Positions 45,110 to 52,162 of a DNA stretch of 52,162 nucleotides are shown piece after piece. Where the stretch lies: the NCBI GenBank assembly GCA_025351925.1, contig JANXVC010000104.1:1-52162 (forward strand), given 5' to 3'. The position numbers and the translations under genes were made by a program. The notes below the pieces were generated by a model. The model worked only from the letters and a program-made list of their open reading frames with translations. It had not been told where the DNA came from and searched no databases. Position 1 is the stretch's first letter. Each line of letters opens with the position of its first letter. The DNA comes from Rhodospirillales bacterium. GTDB taxonomy: Bacteria > Pseudomonadota > Alphaproteobacteria > Acetobacterales > Acetobacteraceae.

Positions 45110-45946
45110 ATGACGGTACGAAACGGCGGACGATGGACGGCCCTGGGCGTGTTGCTGGTATTATCGACCCCGGTTTGCGTCCAGCCCGCCGCGGCGGCAC
45201 AGGATTGGATGACCTACGCGGCAAAGGTGAGCGCCAACGCCCAGGCGATGCACTCCGGAGCGTCGGGCTATGCCCAACACCGCCGTGGCTACTCGATGGC
45301 CCGCTACGGTCGTGCCGGCAGCGCGCTGCAGTGCGTGCCGTTCGCACGGGACAACTCCGGGATCGCGATCGTCGGCAACGCCGTGAACTGGTGGGGCAAG
45401 GCCGCCGGCGTGTATGAGCGCGGTAGCCGGCCAGAGGTCGGCAGCGTGCTGAATTTCCGCGCAACCGGGCGGATGTACCTCGGCCATGTCGCCGTGGTGT
45501 CGCGAGTGATCGACGCGCGCAACGTGCAGATCGACCACGCAAACTGGTCGAGCCGGGGCGCGATAAGCCGGAACATCAGCGTGGTCGATGTGTCGCCGCG
45601 CAATGACTGGACCGCCGTCCGAGTGGCACTTGGCCAACGCCCCGAGTTCGGCAGCGTCTATCCGACCTATGGTTTCATCTACGACCGTCCCGACCAAGGA
45701 ACCATGGTCGCCAACGTCGGCGTCGCTGCGCCGTTGGCGACAAGCCCGGCGCCTGTCGACTCCCGTCCGGCAGATGGTCGCGCTCTGGCGACCCTCAACA
45801 GCATGCCGGACGAAGAGGTCGCCGAGGCGGCCGACGACGTTCAGCCGGGTACGCGCCGCACCGGCTACAGCCATTCGGCCCGCGCATCGCATGCGCCGGC
45901 CGCGATCCGGGTGCTGCAGAGCGGCCGCGCTCGGCCCTACTTCTAG
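45110..45946 (+). CDS. Exported CHAP-domain peptidoglycan hydrolase-like protein
   Basis: 278-residue exported protein. A signal peptide (MTVRNGGRWTALGVLLVLSTPVCVQPAAAA) is followed by a CHAP (NlpC/P60-like) domain. The catalytic Cys is in SALQCVPFARDNSGIAIVGNAVNWWGKA, the His in MYLGHVAVVSRVIDARNVQIDHANW. The QC-x-x-[YF]-A and G+HVAVV..V motifs are those of CHAP amidases/endopeptidases. The last 80 residues are Ala/Pro-rich and probably disordered, ending RARPYF. It likely cleaves cell-wall peptides; physiological role unknown. ATG 45110 with AGAGGG upstream gives a proper signal peptide, unlike the track start at 45080. Confidence 0.9.
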   Translation: MTVRNGGRWTALGVLLVLSTPVCVQPAAAAQDWMTYAAKVSANAQAMHSGASGYAQHRRGYSMARYGRAGSALQCVPFARDNSGIAIVGNAVNWWGKAAGVYERGSRPEVGSVLNFRATGRMYLGHVAVVSRVIDARNVQIDHANWSSRGAISRNISVVDVSPRNDWTAVRVALGQRPEFGSVYPTYGFIYDRPDQGTMVANVGVAAPLATSPAPVDSRPADGRALATLNSMPDEEVAEAADDVQPGTRRTGYSHSARASHAPAAIRVLQSGRARPYF

Positions 45947-45952
45947 GCCTCG

Positions 45953-46489
45953 TCAGCCCGCGTCGAACAAGATGCCGGTGGCCGCACCGCCGGCGAGCAG
46001 CGCCAGCGGGTGGAGCCGCGTGCCCAGCACGGCCAACGTAACGGCGAGGGTGATGGCTGACGTGAGCAGCCCGGTGCTGGTCGAGGCCACGAGCAGTGCG
46101 GCGCCCGCCATGATCAGCCCGACCGTCACCGGCACCAGCCCGGCTTGAACACGGCGCCGCCAGGGCCGCTCGCGGAACCGGTGCCATGCGCCAGCGGTCG
46201 CCCAGGTGAGCAGGCTGCTCGGCCCGATCATGCCGAGCGTCGCTGCGAGCGCGCCGGGCAGGCCCGCCACGCGCCAGCCCACCAGGGTCGCAACCAGCAT
46301 GTTCGGCCCGGGCGCCATTTGGGCCAGCGCGAACAATGCGGCGAACTCGGGGCCGCCCATCCAGGCGTGCCGCGTCACCACGAGCCGCTGCATTTCGGGC
46401 AGCACGGCGCTGACCCCGCCCACGGCCAGCAGCGACATCTGCGCGTAGCCGAGCGCCAGCCAGCCGACCTCGCCGCTGGATGCGTTCAT
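45953..46489 (-). CDS. chrA: Chromate transporter domain protein (short-chain ChrA, second gene)
   Basis: 178-residue membrane protein with one chromate-transporter domain: LALGYAQMSLLAVGGVSAVLPEMQRLVVTRHAWMGGPEFAALFALAQMAPGPNMLVATLVGWRVAG, followed by several hydrophobic helices. The QMAPGPN motif is diagnostic. In the short-chain subfamily two adjacent single-domain proteins assemble into a transporter equivalent to long-chain ChrA, exporting chromate in exchange for or coupled with protons. Its start overlaps the stop of the partner gene by 4 bases. Substrate may be chromate or another oxyanion. Confidence 0.9.
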   Translation of the reverse strand: MNASSGEVGWLALGYAQMSLLAVGGVSAVLPEMQRLVVTRHAWMGGPEFAALFALAQMAPGPNMLVATLVGWRVAGLPGALAATLGMIGPSSLLTWATAGAWHRFRERPWRRRVQAGLVPVTVGLIMAGAALLVASTSTGLLTSAITLAVTLAVLGTRLHPLALLAGGAATGILFDAG

Positions 46490-47040
46490 GCTGCTCGGCG
46501 GCGCTGGAGCGCGATGCCGATGGGCACGAGGGCCAGCATGGTCGGCAATAATGGGAGCCGGATCAAGGCGATGGCGGTGAACGCCACAGCTGCGACGGCG
46601 ACGTCAACCGGCCGGTTGCGCAGCGGCCAGGCGATCTTGCACGCCGTCGCCAGGATCAGGCCGGCGGCAGCGGCAGCGAGCCCGGCGAAAGCGCGATGCA
46701 CCAAGGGCAGTTCGCCATATCGCGCATAGGCGCTGCCAAGCCCGATCGCGATCGCCATGGGTGCCGCCAGCAGCCCGGCCAGCGCCGCCAGCGCCCCGGG
46801 CGCGCCACGGAACCGCGCGCCCATAGCGACCGTCAGGTTGACGGCGTTCGGTCCCGGCAGAAACTGGCACAATGCCAACAGCTCGGTGAATTCGGCTGCG
46901 GTCAGCCAGCGCCGCCGCTCCACGATCATACGGCGGACCATGGGCAGCGCACCGCCGAACGCCACGACGCTGGCCGTCAGGAAGGCGAGGAACAGGGCGC
47001 GGCTGGTTGGGCGAAGGGTGTCGGCGGGGATTATGCTCAT
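46486..47040 (-). CDS. chrA: Chromate transporter domain protein (short-chain ChrA, first gene)
   Basis: 184-residue membrane protein, partner of the next gene downstream. It reads ALFLAFLTASVVAFGGALPMVRRMIVERRRWLTAAEFTELLALCQFLPGPNAVNLTVAMGARFRGAPGALAALAGLLAAP, with the ChrA signature FGG and Q.LPGPN, and then three or four more helices. The start ATG 47040 (MSIIPADTLRP) is preferred to the track start 47091. No chrB or other resistance regulator is next to the pair, so chromate specificity is by family only. Confidence 0.9.
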   Translation of the reverse strand: MSIIPADTLRPTSRALFLAFLTASVVAFGGALPMVRRMIVERRRWLTAAEFTELLALCQFLPGPNAVNLTVAMGARFRGAPGALAALAGLLAAPMAIAIGLGSAYARYGELPLVHRAFAGLAAAAAGLILATACKIAWPLRNRPVDVAVAAVAFTAIALIRLPLLPTMLALVPIGIALQRRRAA

Positions 47041-47129
47041 CCCGCATGGTAGCGACCGCGGCGATCCGCCAACAAGCCGCGACGATGCCATGCGGATCGG
47101 CTATGATCCAAAAAAAGGGAGCGTTCGGC

Positions 47130-48860
47130 ATGACAGATTCCGCCCAGGCCTTTCTCGCCGCCCGCGACCTGCTGCTGCTGCACCGCCGGGACATTGCGGC
47201 AGCGCGGGCAGCGTTCCGCTGGCCGGTGCTCGACCGGTTCAACTGGGCGCTGGACTACTTTGACCGCATGGCCGTGGGCAACGACGTGCCGGCGCTGCGC
47301 TTCATCGGGCCGGGCGGGCTCGACACCAGCATCGGCTTCGCGGCGCTGTCGGCCCGGTCGAACCAGGTCGCCAACCATCTCCGCGCGCTGGGGGTGCGGC
47401 GGGGCGACCGCATCCTGCTGCTGCTCGGCAACGTGCAGCCGCTGTGGGAGGCGATGCTGGCGGCGATGAAGCTCGGCGCGGTGGTGATCCCGGCGACCAC
47501 AATGCTGACGGAGGACGACCTGCGCGACCGCTTTCAGCGCGGCCGAGTGCGGCACGTGATCGCGGCGGGCGAACTCGCGCCGAAGTTCGCCGCGATCAAG
47601 GGCAGCTACTCGCGCATTGCCGTGGGCGGCGCGGCGGGATGGCAGCGTTTCGAGGACGCTTACACCGGCGATACCACCTTCGTGCCCGATGGGGATACGC
47701 TGGCGGCCGATCCGCTGCTGCTGTATTTCACCTCCGGCACCACGTCGAAGCCGAAGCTCGTGCTGCACAGTCACCAGAGCTACCCGGTCGGGCACCTCAC
47801 GACCATGTTCTGGATCGGGCTGCGGCCCGGCGACGTGCACCTGAACATATCCTCGCCGGGCTGGGCGAAGCACGCGTGGTCCAGCTTCTTCGCGCCGTGG
47901 AACGCCGGCGCCACCATCCTAATCCTGAACCAGCCGCGCTTCGACGCGCCGCACCTGCTGACGGTGCTGGATCAGGCGCGGGTCACCACGTTCTGCGCGC
48001 CACCCACGGTTTGGCGAATGCTGGTGCAGGCGGACCTGTCGGCGCATCCCGTGCATCTGACTGAGGCCGTCGCCGCCGGGGAGCCGCTGAACCCTGAGGT
48101 GATCGACCGGGTGCAGACGGCCTGGGGTGTTGCGATCCGCGACGGCTATGGTCAGACCGAGACCACGCTGCAGATCGCCAACACGCCGGGCCAGGTGGTG
48201 GCGCCGGGCTCGATGGGCCGGCCGCTGCCCGGCTACGACGTGCGCCTGGTCGATCCCGACGGCATGGAGGCCGAGGAGGGCGAGATCGCGCTGGTCCTGG
48301 ACCCGCCGCCGCTCGGGCTGATGCAGGGCTATTTGCAGGAGGACGGCACGCTGCGGCCGCCGGAGGGCGGGCTGTATCGCACCGGCGACGTGGCGATGCG
48401 CAACGCGGACGGCACGCTGACCTATGTCGGCCGCGCCGACGACGTATTCAAATCGAGCGGCTACCGCATCAGTCCGTTCGAGCTGGAGAGCGTGCTGATC
48501 GAGCACCCGGCGGTGGCGGAGGCCGCCGTGGTCCCCTCCCCCGACCCGACGCGGACTGCGCTGCCCAAGGCGTTCGTGCTGCTGGCCGAGGGTTTTGCGC
48601 CGGACGCCGCGACGGCGCGCAGCATCTTCGAACATCTGCGCGCCCGGCTGGCGCCTTACAAAAGGATTAAACGACTGGAGTTTGCGGATCTGCCGAAGAC
48701 GATCTCGGGCAAGATCAGACGGGTGGAGCTGCGGCGGTTGGAAGCTGAGCGTCGGGCGAGTGAGACGACCCGGACGACGGAATTTTCGGAAGAGGTCCGG
48801 AGGATGAAGCCGCGGCTGGTGGATGGGGCAACCTGGCCGATCGAGTTTTTGGAGGAATAG
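47130..48860 (+). CDS. AMP-dependent acyl-CoA synthetase (medium-chain/aryl type)
   Basis: 576-residue adenylate-forming enzyme (ANL superfamily). The P-loop is YFTSGTTSKPKLVLHSH (residue about 200). The A5-A8 motifs include DGYGQTET, YRTGDVAM and GRADDVFKSSGYRISPFELE. The catalytic Lys is in the C-terminal PKTISGKIRR. It activates a carboxylic acid to an acyl-CoA through an acyl-adenylate. The N-terminal layout and SSPGWAKHAWSSFFAPWNAGA motif resemble the acetyl/medium-chain (AcsM-like) subgroup; substrate unknown. ATG 47130 is preceded by GGGAGC; the track start at 47007 is too early. A C-terminal extension (SEEVRRMKPRLVDGATWPIEFLEE) is present. Single gene, divergent from chrA. Confidence 0.9.
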   Translation: MTDSAQAFLAARDLLLLHRRDIAAARAAFRWPVLDRFNWALDYFDRMAVGNDVPALRFIGPGGLDTSIGFAALSARSNQVANHLRALGVRRGDRILLLLGNVQPLWEAMLAAMKLGAVVIPATTMLTEDDLRDRFQRGRVRHVIAAGELAPKFAAIKGSYSRIAVGGAAGWQRFEDAYTGDTTFVPDGDTLAADPLLLYFTSGTTSKPKLVLHSHQSYPVGHLTTMFWIGLRPGDVHLNISSPGWAKHAWSSFFAPWNAGATILILNQPRFDAPHLLTVLDQARVTTFCAPPTVWRMLVQADLSAHPVHLTEAVAAGEPLNPEVIDRVQTAWGVAIRDGYGQTETTLQIANTPGQVVAPGSMGRPLPGYDVRLVDPDGMEAEEGEIALVLDPPPLGLMQGYLQEDGTLRPPEGGLYRTGDVAMRNADGTLTYVGRADDVFKSSGYRISPFELESVLIEHPAVAEAAVVPSPDPTRTALPKAFVLLAEGFAPDAATARSIFEHLRARLAPYKRIKRLEFADLPKTISGKIRRVELRRLEAERRASETTRTTEFSEEVRRMKPRLVDGATWPIEFLEE

Positions 48861-48913
48861 GACTTAGTTGTGCTATGGTCATCAAAAGTAACACCTGTGG
48901 AGCGACCGTTGCG

Positions 48914-49198
48914 ATGTCGGCGTTATCGACTACAAGCGTTAAGCTCGACCCTGAGACCAAGGCCCGTGTGCAACGGCTGGCCACCGCTCAACGGCGGACA
49001 GCACATTGGATTATGCGGCAGGCAGTCGAACTATATGTTGAGCGTGAGGAGGCTCGTGAGCGCTTGCGACAGGACGCGCTTGCAGCTTGGGCTGACTACC
49101 AAGCTACTGGGCAGCATGTGACGGCTGCGGAAGCTGACGCTTGGTTTGCTAAGCTTGAAGCGGGTGAGGATGCAGCACCTCCTGAATGCCACGACTAA
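48914..49198 (+). CDS. Ribbon-helix-helix antitoxin of a type II toxin-antitoxin pair
   Basis: 94-residue antitoxin: MSALSTTSVKLDPETKARVQRLATAQRRTAHWIMRQAVELYVEREEARERLRQDALAAWADYQATGQHVTAAEADAWFAKLEAG. The N-terminal 45 residues are a CopG/RelB-type ribbon-helix-helix. The helical remainder, with WADYQ.TG.HV...EADAWFA.LE, is the toxin-wrapping part typical of antitoxins paired with ParE/RelE proteins. ATG 48914 is taken because GGAGCGACC precedes it. Its end overlaps the toxin start by 13 bp. It probably autoregulates the operon. Confidence 0.9.
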   Translation: MSALSTTSVKLDPETKARVQRLATAQRRTAHWIMRQAVELYVEREEARERLRQDALAAWADYQATGQHVTAAEADAWFAKLEAGEDAAPPECHD

Positions 49199-49476
49199 TT
49201 TGGTCGTCTGCTGCGCTGCGCGACGTCGCTCGGCTCCGGACCTTTCTTGTCCCAAAGAACCCCGACGTAGCGAAGCGTGCAGTGGCAACCATCCGGCAAG
49301 GAGTGAAATTGCTCGGTGACCATCCGGAAGCGGGACGGCCGTTCGAGGCGATGGCACCCGAATTTCGCGAATGGTCGGTTGGATTTGGCTCAGGAGGCTA
49401 TCTCGTCCTCTACCATTTTGACGGGAAGGAGGTGACTATCCTGGCCGTTCGACAGGGCCGTGAGTTTGCTTATTAG
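49186..49476 (+). CDS. ParE/RelE-family toxin
   Basis: 96-residue toxin: MPRLIWSSAALRDVARLRTFLVPKNPDVAKRAVATIRQGVKLLGDHPEAGRPFEAMAPEFREWSVGFGSGGYLVLYHFDGKEVTILAVRQGREFAY. The alternating helices and C-terminal strands (REW.+.FG..GY+VLY..D...+.ILAVRQGRE) are those of ParE-type proteins, which poison gyrase; the RelE branch instead cleaves mRNA. The antitoxin gene overlaps it upstream. Unlike the ParD-like gene at 30.7 kb, this pair appears complete. Confidence 0.9.
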   Translation: MPRLIWSSAALRDVARLRTFLVPKNPDVAKRAVATIRQGVKLLGDHPEAGRPFEAMAPEFREWSVGFGSGGYLVLYHFDGKEVTILAVRQGREFAY

Positions 49477-49520
49477 GCAGAGGCGCCTGTCTGTGCCCCT
49501 GCCTGTTACGAACGAAATTT

Positions 49521-50483
49521 TCAGGGTACCAAATTACGTGGTTCCCGCCCCGCCAGCACCGCGTCGATGCCGTCCAGCACCAGATGGCCCATCGCGTCCC
49601 GCGTCGCGACCGTGGCGCTACCCAGATGCGGCAGCAGCACGACGTTCTCCAGCGCCAGCAGACCCGGCGCCACATTCGGCTCGTTGTTGTAAACGTCGAG
49701 GCCCGCCGCGGCGATCTGCCCGGATTGCAGCGCAGCAGCCAGAGCCGCGTCGTCGATCAGGGTGCCGCGGGCGGCGTTGACCACCACGGCGCCGTGCGGC
49801 AGCCGCCCGATCCGCTCGGCGTTCAGCCAATGCCGCGTACCCTCGCCTCCCGGCGCGTGCAGCGACAGCACGTCGCAGACCGGCAGGAAGCTGTCGTCGC
49901 TGTCGTGGAAGGTCGCGCCCTGCTCCAGCTCGGTCGGCAGGCGGACTTGGTCTCGGTAGTGCACCGTCATGCCGAAGCCACGCGCCATCGGCACGAGTTC
50001 ACGCCCGATGCGGCCCATGCCGAAGATGCCGAGGCGACGTCCGGACACCCCGGTGCCGAGCAGCTGCGTCGGCGCCCAGCCCTGCCAATTGCCCGACCGC
50101 ACCAGGCGCTCGCCCTCGCCAGCGCGGCGGGCGGCGGCGAGGATCAGCAGCATGGCGCACTCGGCGGTGGCGACGCTCAGCACGTCCGGGGTGTTGACGA
50201 CGGCGATGCCGCGCTCGCGGGCGGCGGCGAGGTCGATGTGGTCGAAGCCGACGCTGAAGGTGCCGATCACCCGGACGCTTTCGGGCAGGGCGCGTATGGT
50301 GGCGGCGTCGAGCCGATCCGCCGGACAGCACAGCACGGCGCTGGCACCCTCGGCGCGCGATAGGATGTCGGCGCCCGTCACCGGCGCGTCAGTGGCATTG
50401 AGGCGCGCGTCATAGTCGCGGGCGGAGCGGGCCTCGATCGCGGGCGGCAGGCGCCGGGTCACCAGCAGGATGGCTTTGGTCAT
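49521..50483 (-). CDS. D-2-hydroxyacid dehydrogenase (glyoxylate/hydroxypyruvate reductase type)
   Basis: 320-residue NAD(P)-dependent D-2-hydroxyacid dehydrogenase. The Rossmann motif is GIFGMGRIGRELVPMARGFGM. Catalytic residues appear in VVNAARGTLIDDAAL (Arg), then NNEPNVAPGLLALENVVLLPHLGSAT (Glu and His). VLSLHAPGGEGTRHWLNAERIGRLP is typical of the glyoxylate reductase/hydroxypyruvate reductase branch. The start is ATG 50483 (MTKAILLVTRRLPPA), not the track start. It lies 4 bp downstream of a paralogue, with which it shares the motif order and the C-terminal pattern D.I.AVLAG.....L, so a tandem duplication is likely. Confidence 0.92.
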   Translation of the reverse strand: MTKAILLVTRRLPPAIEARSARDYDARLNATDAPVTGADILSRAEGASAVLCCPADRLDAATIRALPESVRVIGTFSVGFDHIDLAAARERGIAVVNTPDVLSVATAECAMLLILAAARRAGEGERLVRSGNWQGWAPTQLLGTGVSGRRLGIFGMGRIGRELVPMARGFGMTVHYRDQVRLPTELEQGATFHDSDDSFLPVCDVLSLHAPGGEGTRHWLNAERIGRLPHGAVVVNAARGTLIDDAALAAALQSGQIAAAGLDVYNNEPNVAPGLLALENVVLLPHLGSATVATRDAMGHLVLDGIDAVLAGREPRNLVP

Positions 50484-50487
50484 GGCA

Positions 50488-51456
50488 TCAGCTCCAGAGC
50501 GGGTCGATGGCGGGGTTGCCGGCCAGCACGGCCTCGATGTTGTCGAGCGCACGGAAGCCCATGGCGTTGCGCGTTTCCGTCGTGGCGCTGCCCATATGCG
50601 GCGTCAGGAACACGTTCGGCAAGGCGGCGAGTCGGACGTCGAAATCCGGCTCCTTGCGGAACACATCCAGTCCGGCCGCCGACAACTGGCCCGAGGTCAG
50701 CGCGTCAATGAGTGCGTCCTCGTCCACCAGCGTGCCGCGGGCGGCGTTCACCAAGACGGCGCCGCGCGGCAGCAGCCCGATCGTCTCGGCATTCATCAGC
50801 TTGTCCGTCGCCGCCCCGCCCGGCGCGTGCAGCGAGACGATCTGGCAGCGCGGCAACAGCTCTCGCAATGTCGGCACGAACTCGGCGCCATGCTCCAGCT
50901 CCGGAGCCGCGCGGGCGACGTCGGTGTAGACCACGCGCATGTTGAAGCCGCGGGCGCGCTGCGCCACCGCCCGGCCGATGCGGCCGAAACCGACGATGCC
51001 GATCGTCTTGCCGCTGGCCTGGATGCCCAGCATCTCCCGCATGCCGAAGCTGCGGCGCCATCCAGAGCGCATGACCTCGGTGTGCTCCCAGGCACGGCGG
51101 CAGGCGCACAACAGCAGCATGAAGGCCAGATCGGCGGTGCAGTCGGTGAGCACCTCGGGCGTGTTGGTCACGATCAGGCCGCGCGCCTTGGCCGCCGCGA
51201 CGTCGATATGGTCGAAGCCGACGCTGCAGGTGGCAGCGACGCGGACGGATTGCGGCAGGCGGGCGATGAAATCGGAATTGAGCTTGAGATTGCTGCTGAA
51301 AAACAGCGCCTCCGCCCGGTGATCGGCCAAGGCCTGGATGACGGCGTCAGGCGGCATGTCGGCGCTGTCGGACAGCACGGCGTCGAACTCGCTGCTGGCG
51401 CGGTCGGTGACGGCCTGCGGCACAGGCCGCGCGACGACCAGGCGGTGCTTGGTCAT
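50488..51456 (-). CDS. D-2-hydroxyacid dehydrogenase, paralogue of the next gene
   Basis: 322-residue enzyme: MTKHRLVVARPVPQAVTDRASSEFDAVLSDSADMPPDAVIQALADHRAEALFFSSNLKLNSDFIARLP. Rossmann motif GIVGFGRIGRAVAQRARGFNM; active-site Arg in VLVNAARGTLVDEDAL; Glu in FRKEPDFDVRLAALPN; His in VFLTPHMGSATTETRNAMG. It reduces or oxidises a small 2-keto/2-hydroxy acid such as glyoxylate or hydroxypyruvate. AGGGGGAACC precedes ATG 51456. First of two tandem paralogues, divergent from a hydantoinase-type gene. Confidence 0.92.
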   Translation of the reverse strand: MTKHRLVVARPVPQAVTDRASSEFDAVLSDSADMPPDAVIQALADHRAEALFFSSNLKLNSDFIARLPQSVRVAATCSVGFDHIDVAAAKARGLIVTNTPEVLTDCTADLAFMLLLCACRRAWEHTEVMRSGWRRSFGMREMLGIQASGKTIGIVGFGRIGRAVAQRARGFNMRVVYTDVARAAPELEHGAEFVPTLRELLPRCQIVSLHAPGGAATDKLMNAETIGLLPRGAVLVNAARGTLVDEDALIDALTSGQLSAAGLDVFRKEPDFDVRLAALPNVFLTPHMGSATTETRNAMGFRALDNIEAVLAGNPAIDPLWS

Positions 51457-51531
51457 GGATGGTTCCCCCTTATTGTTCGCGCCATGATGGCCGGGCTTGC
51501 CCAGATGCGGAAGGGGCGGCACGCTGGCGCC

Positions 51532-52162
51532 ATGCAGACCTCTCCTCCGCCAGCGCGTCTCGCGGTCGATATCGGCGGCACTTTTACCGATTTGGCGCTG
51601 GAGCATGGCGGCCAGCGCAGCACTGCGAAGCTCCTGACCACCGGGGCGGAGCCGGAACGCGGCGTGCTGGACGGGGTCGCGGCGATCCTGCGCGGCGTTG
51701 GGCTGAGGCCGGCGGATATCTGCATCGTGGTGCACGGCACGACGCTCGCTACCAACGCCATCATCGAGCGCAAGGGCGCGCGAACGGCGCTGCTCACCAC
51801 CCAGGGCTTTCGGGACGTGCTGGCGCTAGGCAATGAGAGCCGCTACGACCAATATGACCTCAACATCACATTGCCGGAGCCGCTGGTGCCGCGCCATTTG
51901 CGCCTGCCGGTGCCGGAGCGGCTGGACAATACCGGCGCCGTGCTGCTGCCGCTCGACGAGGCGGCGGTGCTGGATCTGGTTCCCGTGCTGCGGCGGGAGG
52001 CGGTGCAGAGCGTCGCGGTCGGCTTCCTGCACAGCTTCGTCAACCCGGACCACGAGCGCCGTGTCCGGGACATCCTGAACCGCGCCGTGCCGGACCTGCC
52101 GGTGTCGCTGTCGTGCGAGGTGTCGCCGGAGATGCGCGAGTGGGAGCGGTTCAGCACCACCG
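51532..52162 (+). CDS. Hydantoinase/oxoprolinase family protein, N-terminal part
   Basis: The gene runs off the right edge of the window; about 210 codons are visible. It has ARLAVDIGGTFTDLALEHGGQ (N-terminal ATPase-like motif), VVHGTTLATNAIIERKGARTALLTTQGFRDVLALGNESRYDQYDLN, and AVGFLHSFVNPDHERRVRDIL. These belong to the HyuA/N-methylhydantoinase A or acetone carboxylase beta-like family, which cleaves or carboxylates small substrates with ATP. In-frame ATGs at 51484, 51505 and 51532 are all possible starts. I prefer 51532, which places the DIGGTFTD motif at the usual distance, with AAGGGG further upstream. Confidence 0.85.
   Translation, partial: MQTSPPPARLAVDIGGTFTDLALEHGGQRSTAKLLTTGAEPERGVLDGVAAILRGVGLRPADICIVVHGTTLATNAIIERKGARTALLTTQGFRDVLALGNESRYDQYDLNITLPEPLVPRHLRLPVPERLDNTGAVLLPLDEAAVLDLVPVLRREAVQSVAVGFLHSFVNPDHERRVRDILNRAVPDLPVSLSCEVSPEMREWERFSTT

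Overview
The window is 52 kb of GC-rich chromosomal DNA from an alphaproteobacterium. I would guess Acetobacteraceae or a related Rhodospirillales family. The grounds are an NDUFS4-type complex I accessory subunit, a Cox-type molybdenum-hydroxylase maturation cluster, sugar ABC and SorC-type regulation of a tetritol locus, and the overall codon bias. I see no rRNA, CRISPR array, prophage or plasmid replication gene. The family assignment is inference.

Layout. 0-2.7 kb: an oxyR-type regulator (cut by the window edge) divergent from katG, with a near-consensus OxyR site between them. 2.9-5.2 kb: pcaB and a beta-keto acid cleavage enzyme, downstream of a 22-codon remnant of pcaG, so this looks like a beheaded protocatechuate operon. 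5.5-12.2 kb: a decaying alcohol/acyl-CoA region. It holds an acylating aldehyde dehydrogenase missing its N-terminus and carrying an in-frame TAA, a TetR gene with an in-frame TAA after codon 8, a zinc alcohol dehydrogenase with a frameshift, an apparently intact CoA-transferase and GST, a frameshifted alpha/beta hydrolase and an IS3-type transposase remnant. 12.5-21.6 kb: an intact tetritol (erythritol/threitol) uptake and catabolism locus. It has a periplasmic binding protein, permease, double ATPase, DUF2291 protein, EltD-like polyol dehydrogenase, DhaK and DhaL kinase subunits, a divergent RpiB-family isomerase and a SorC-family regulator. 21.6-26.8 kb: a mosaic of gene fragments (peptide-binding protein, amidohydrolase, LivF tail) leading into an intact Tm-1-like / phosphoenolpyruvate-hydrolase-like pair, then a doubly deleted SDR, a DUF3891 gene and an integrase fragment.

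26.8-33.5 kb: an EthD-like protein, a lone acetolactate-synthase-type large subunit divergent from an Lrp regulator, a Uma2 protein, an orphan ParD, a DUF29 protein, a glycine-rich PEP-CTERM protein and an ndh/LLM-monooxygenase fragment mosaic ending at tRNA-Arg. 33.4-36.6 kb: tRNA-Arg(TCT), a complex I NDUFS4-like subunit, tRNA-Pro(TGG), DUF192, a histone-deacetylase-like amidohydrolase and a PrpB-like lyase. 36.7-42.1 kb: a tightly overlapping coxG-coxD-coxE-xdhC(N)-xdhC(C)-MoeA/MobA fusion operon, with no hydroxylase structural genes in view. 42.1-52.1 kb: amidase, small secreted proteins, RidA, a CHAP-domain hydrolase, a two-gene chromate transporter, an acyl-CoA synthetase, a ParD/ParE-type toxin-antitoxin pair, tandem D-2-hydroxyacid dehydrogenases and the start of a hydantoinase/oxoprolinase gene.

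The main themes are one coherent sugar-alcohol system, one enzyme-maturation operon, and a strikingly high number of pseudogenes and junctions concentrated in 5-12 kb, 21.6-26.8 kb and 32.7-33.4 kb.
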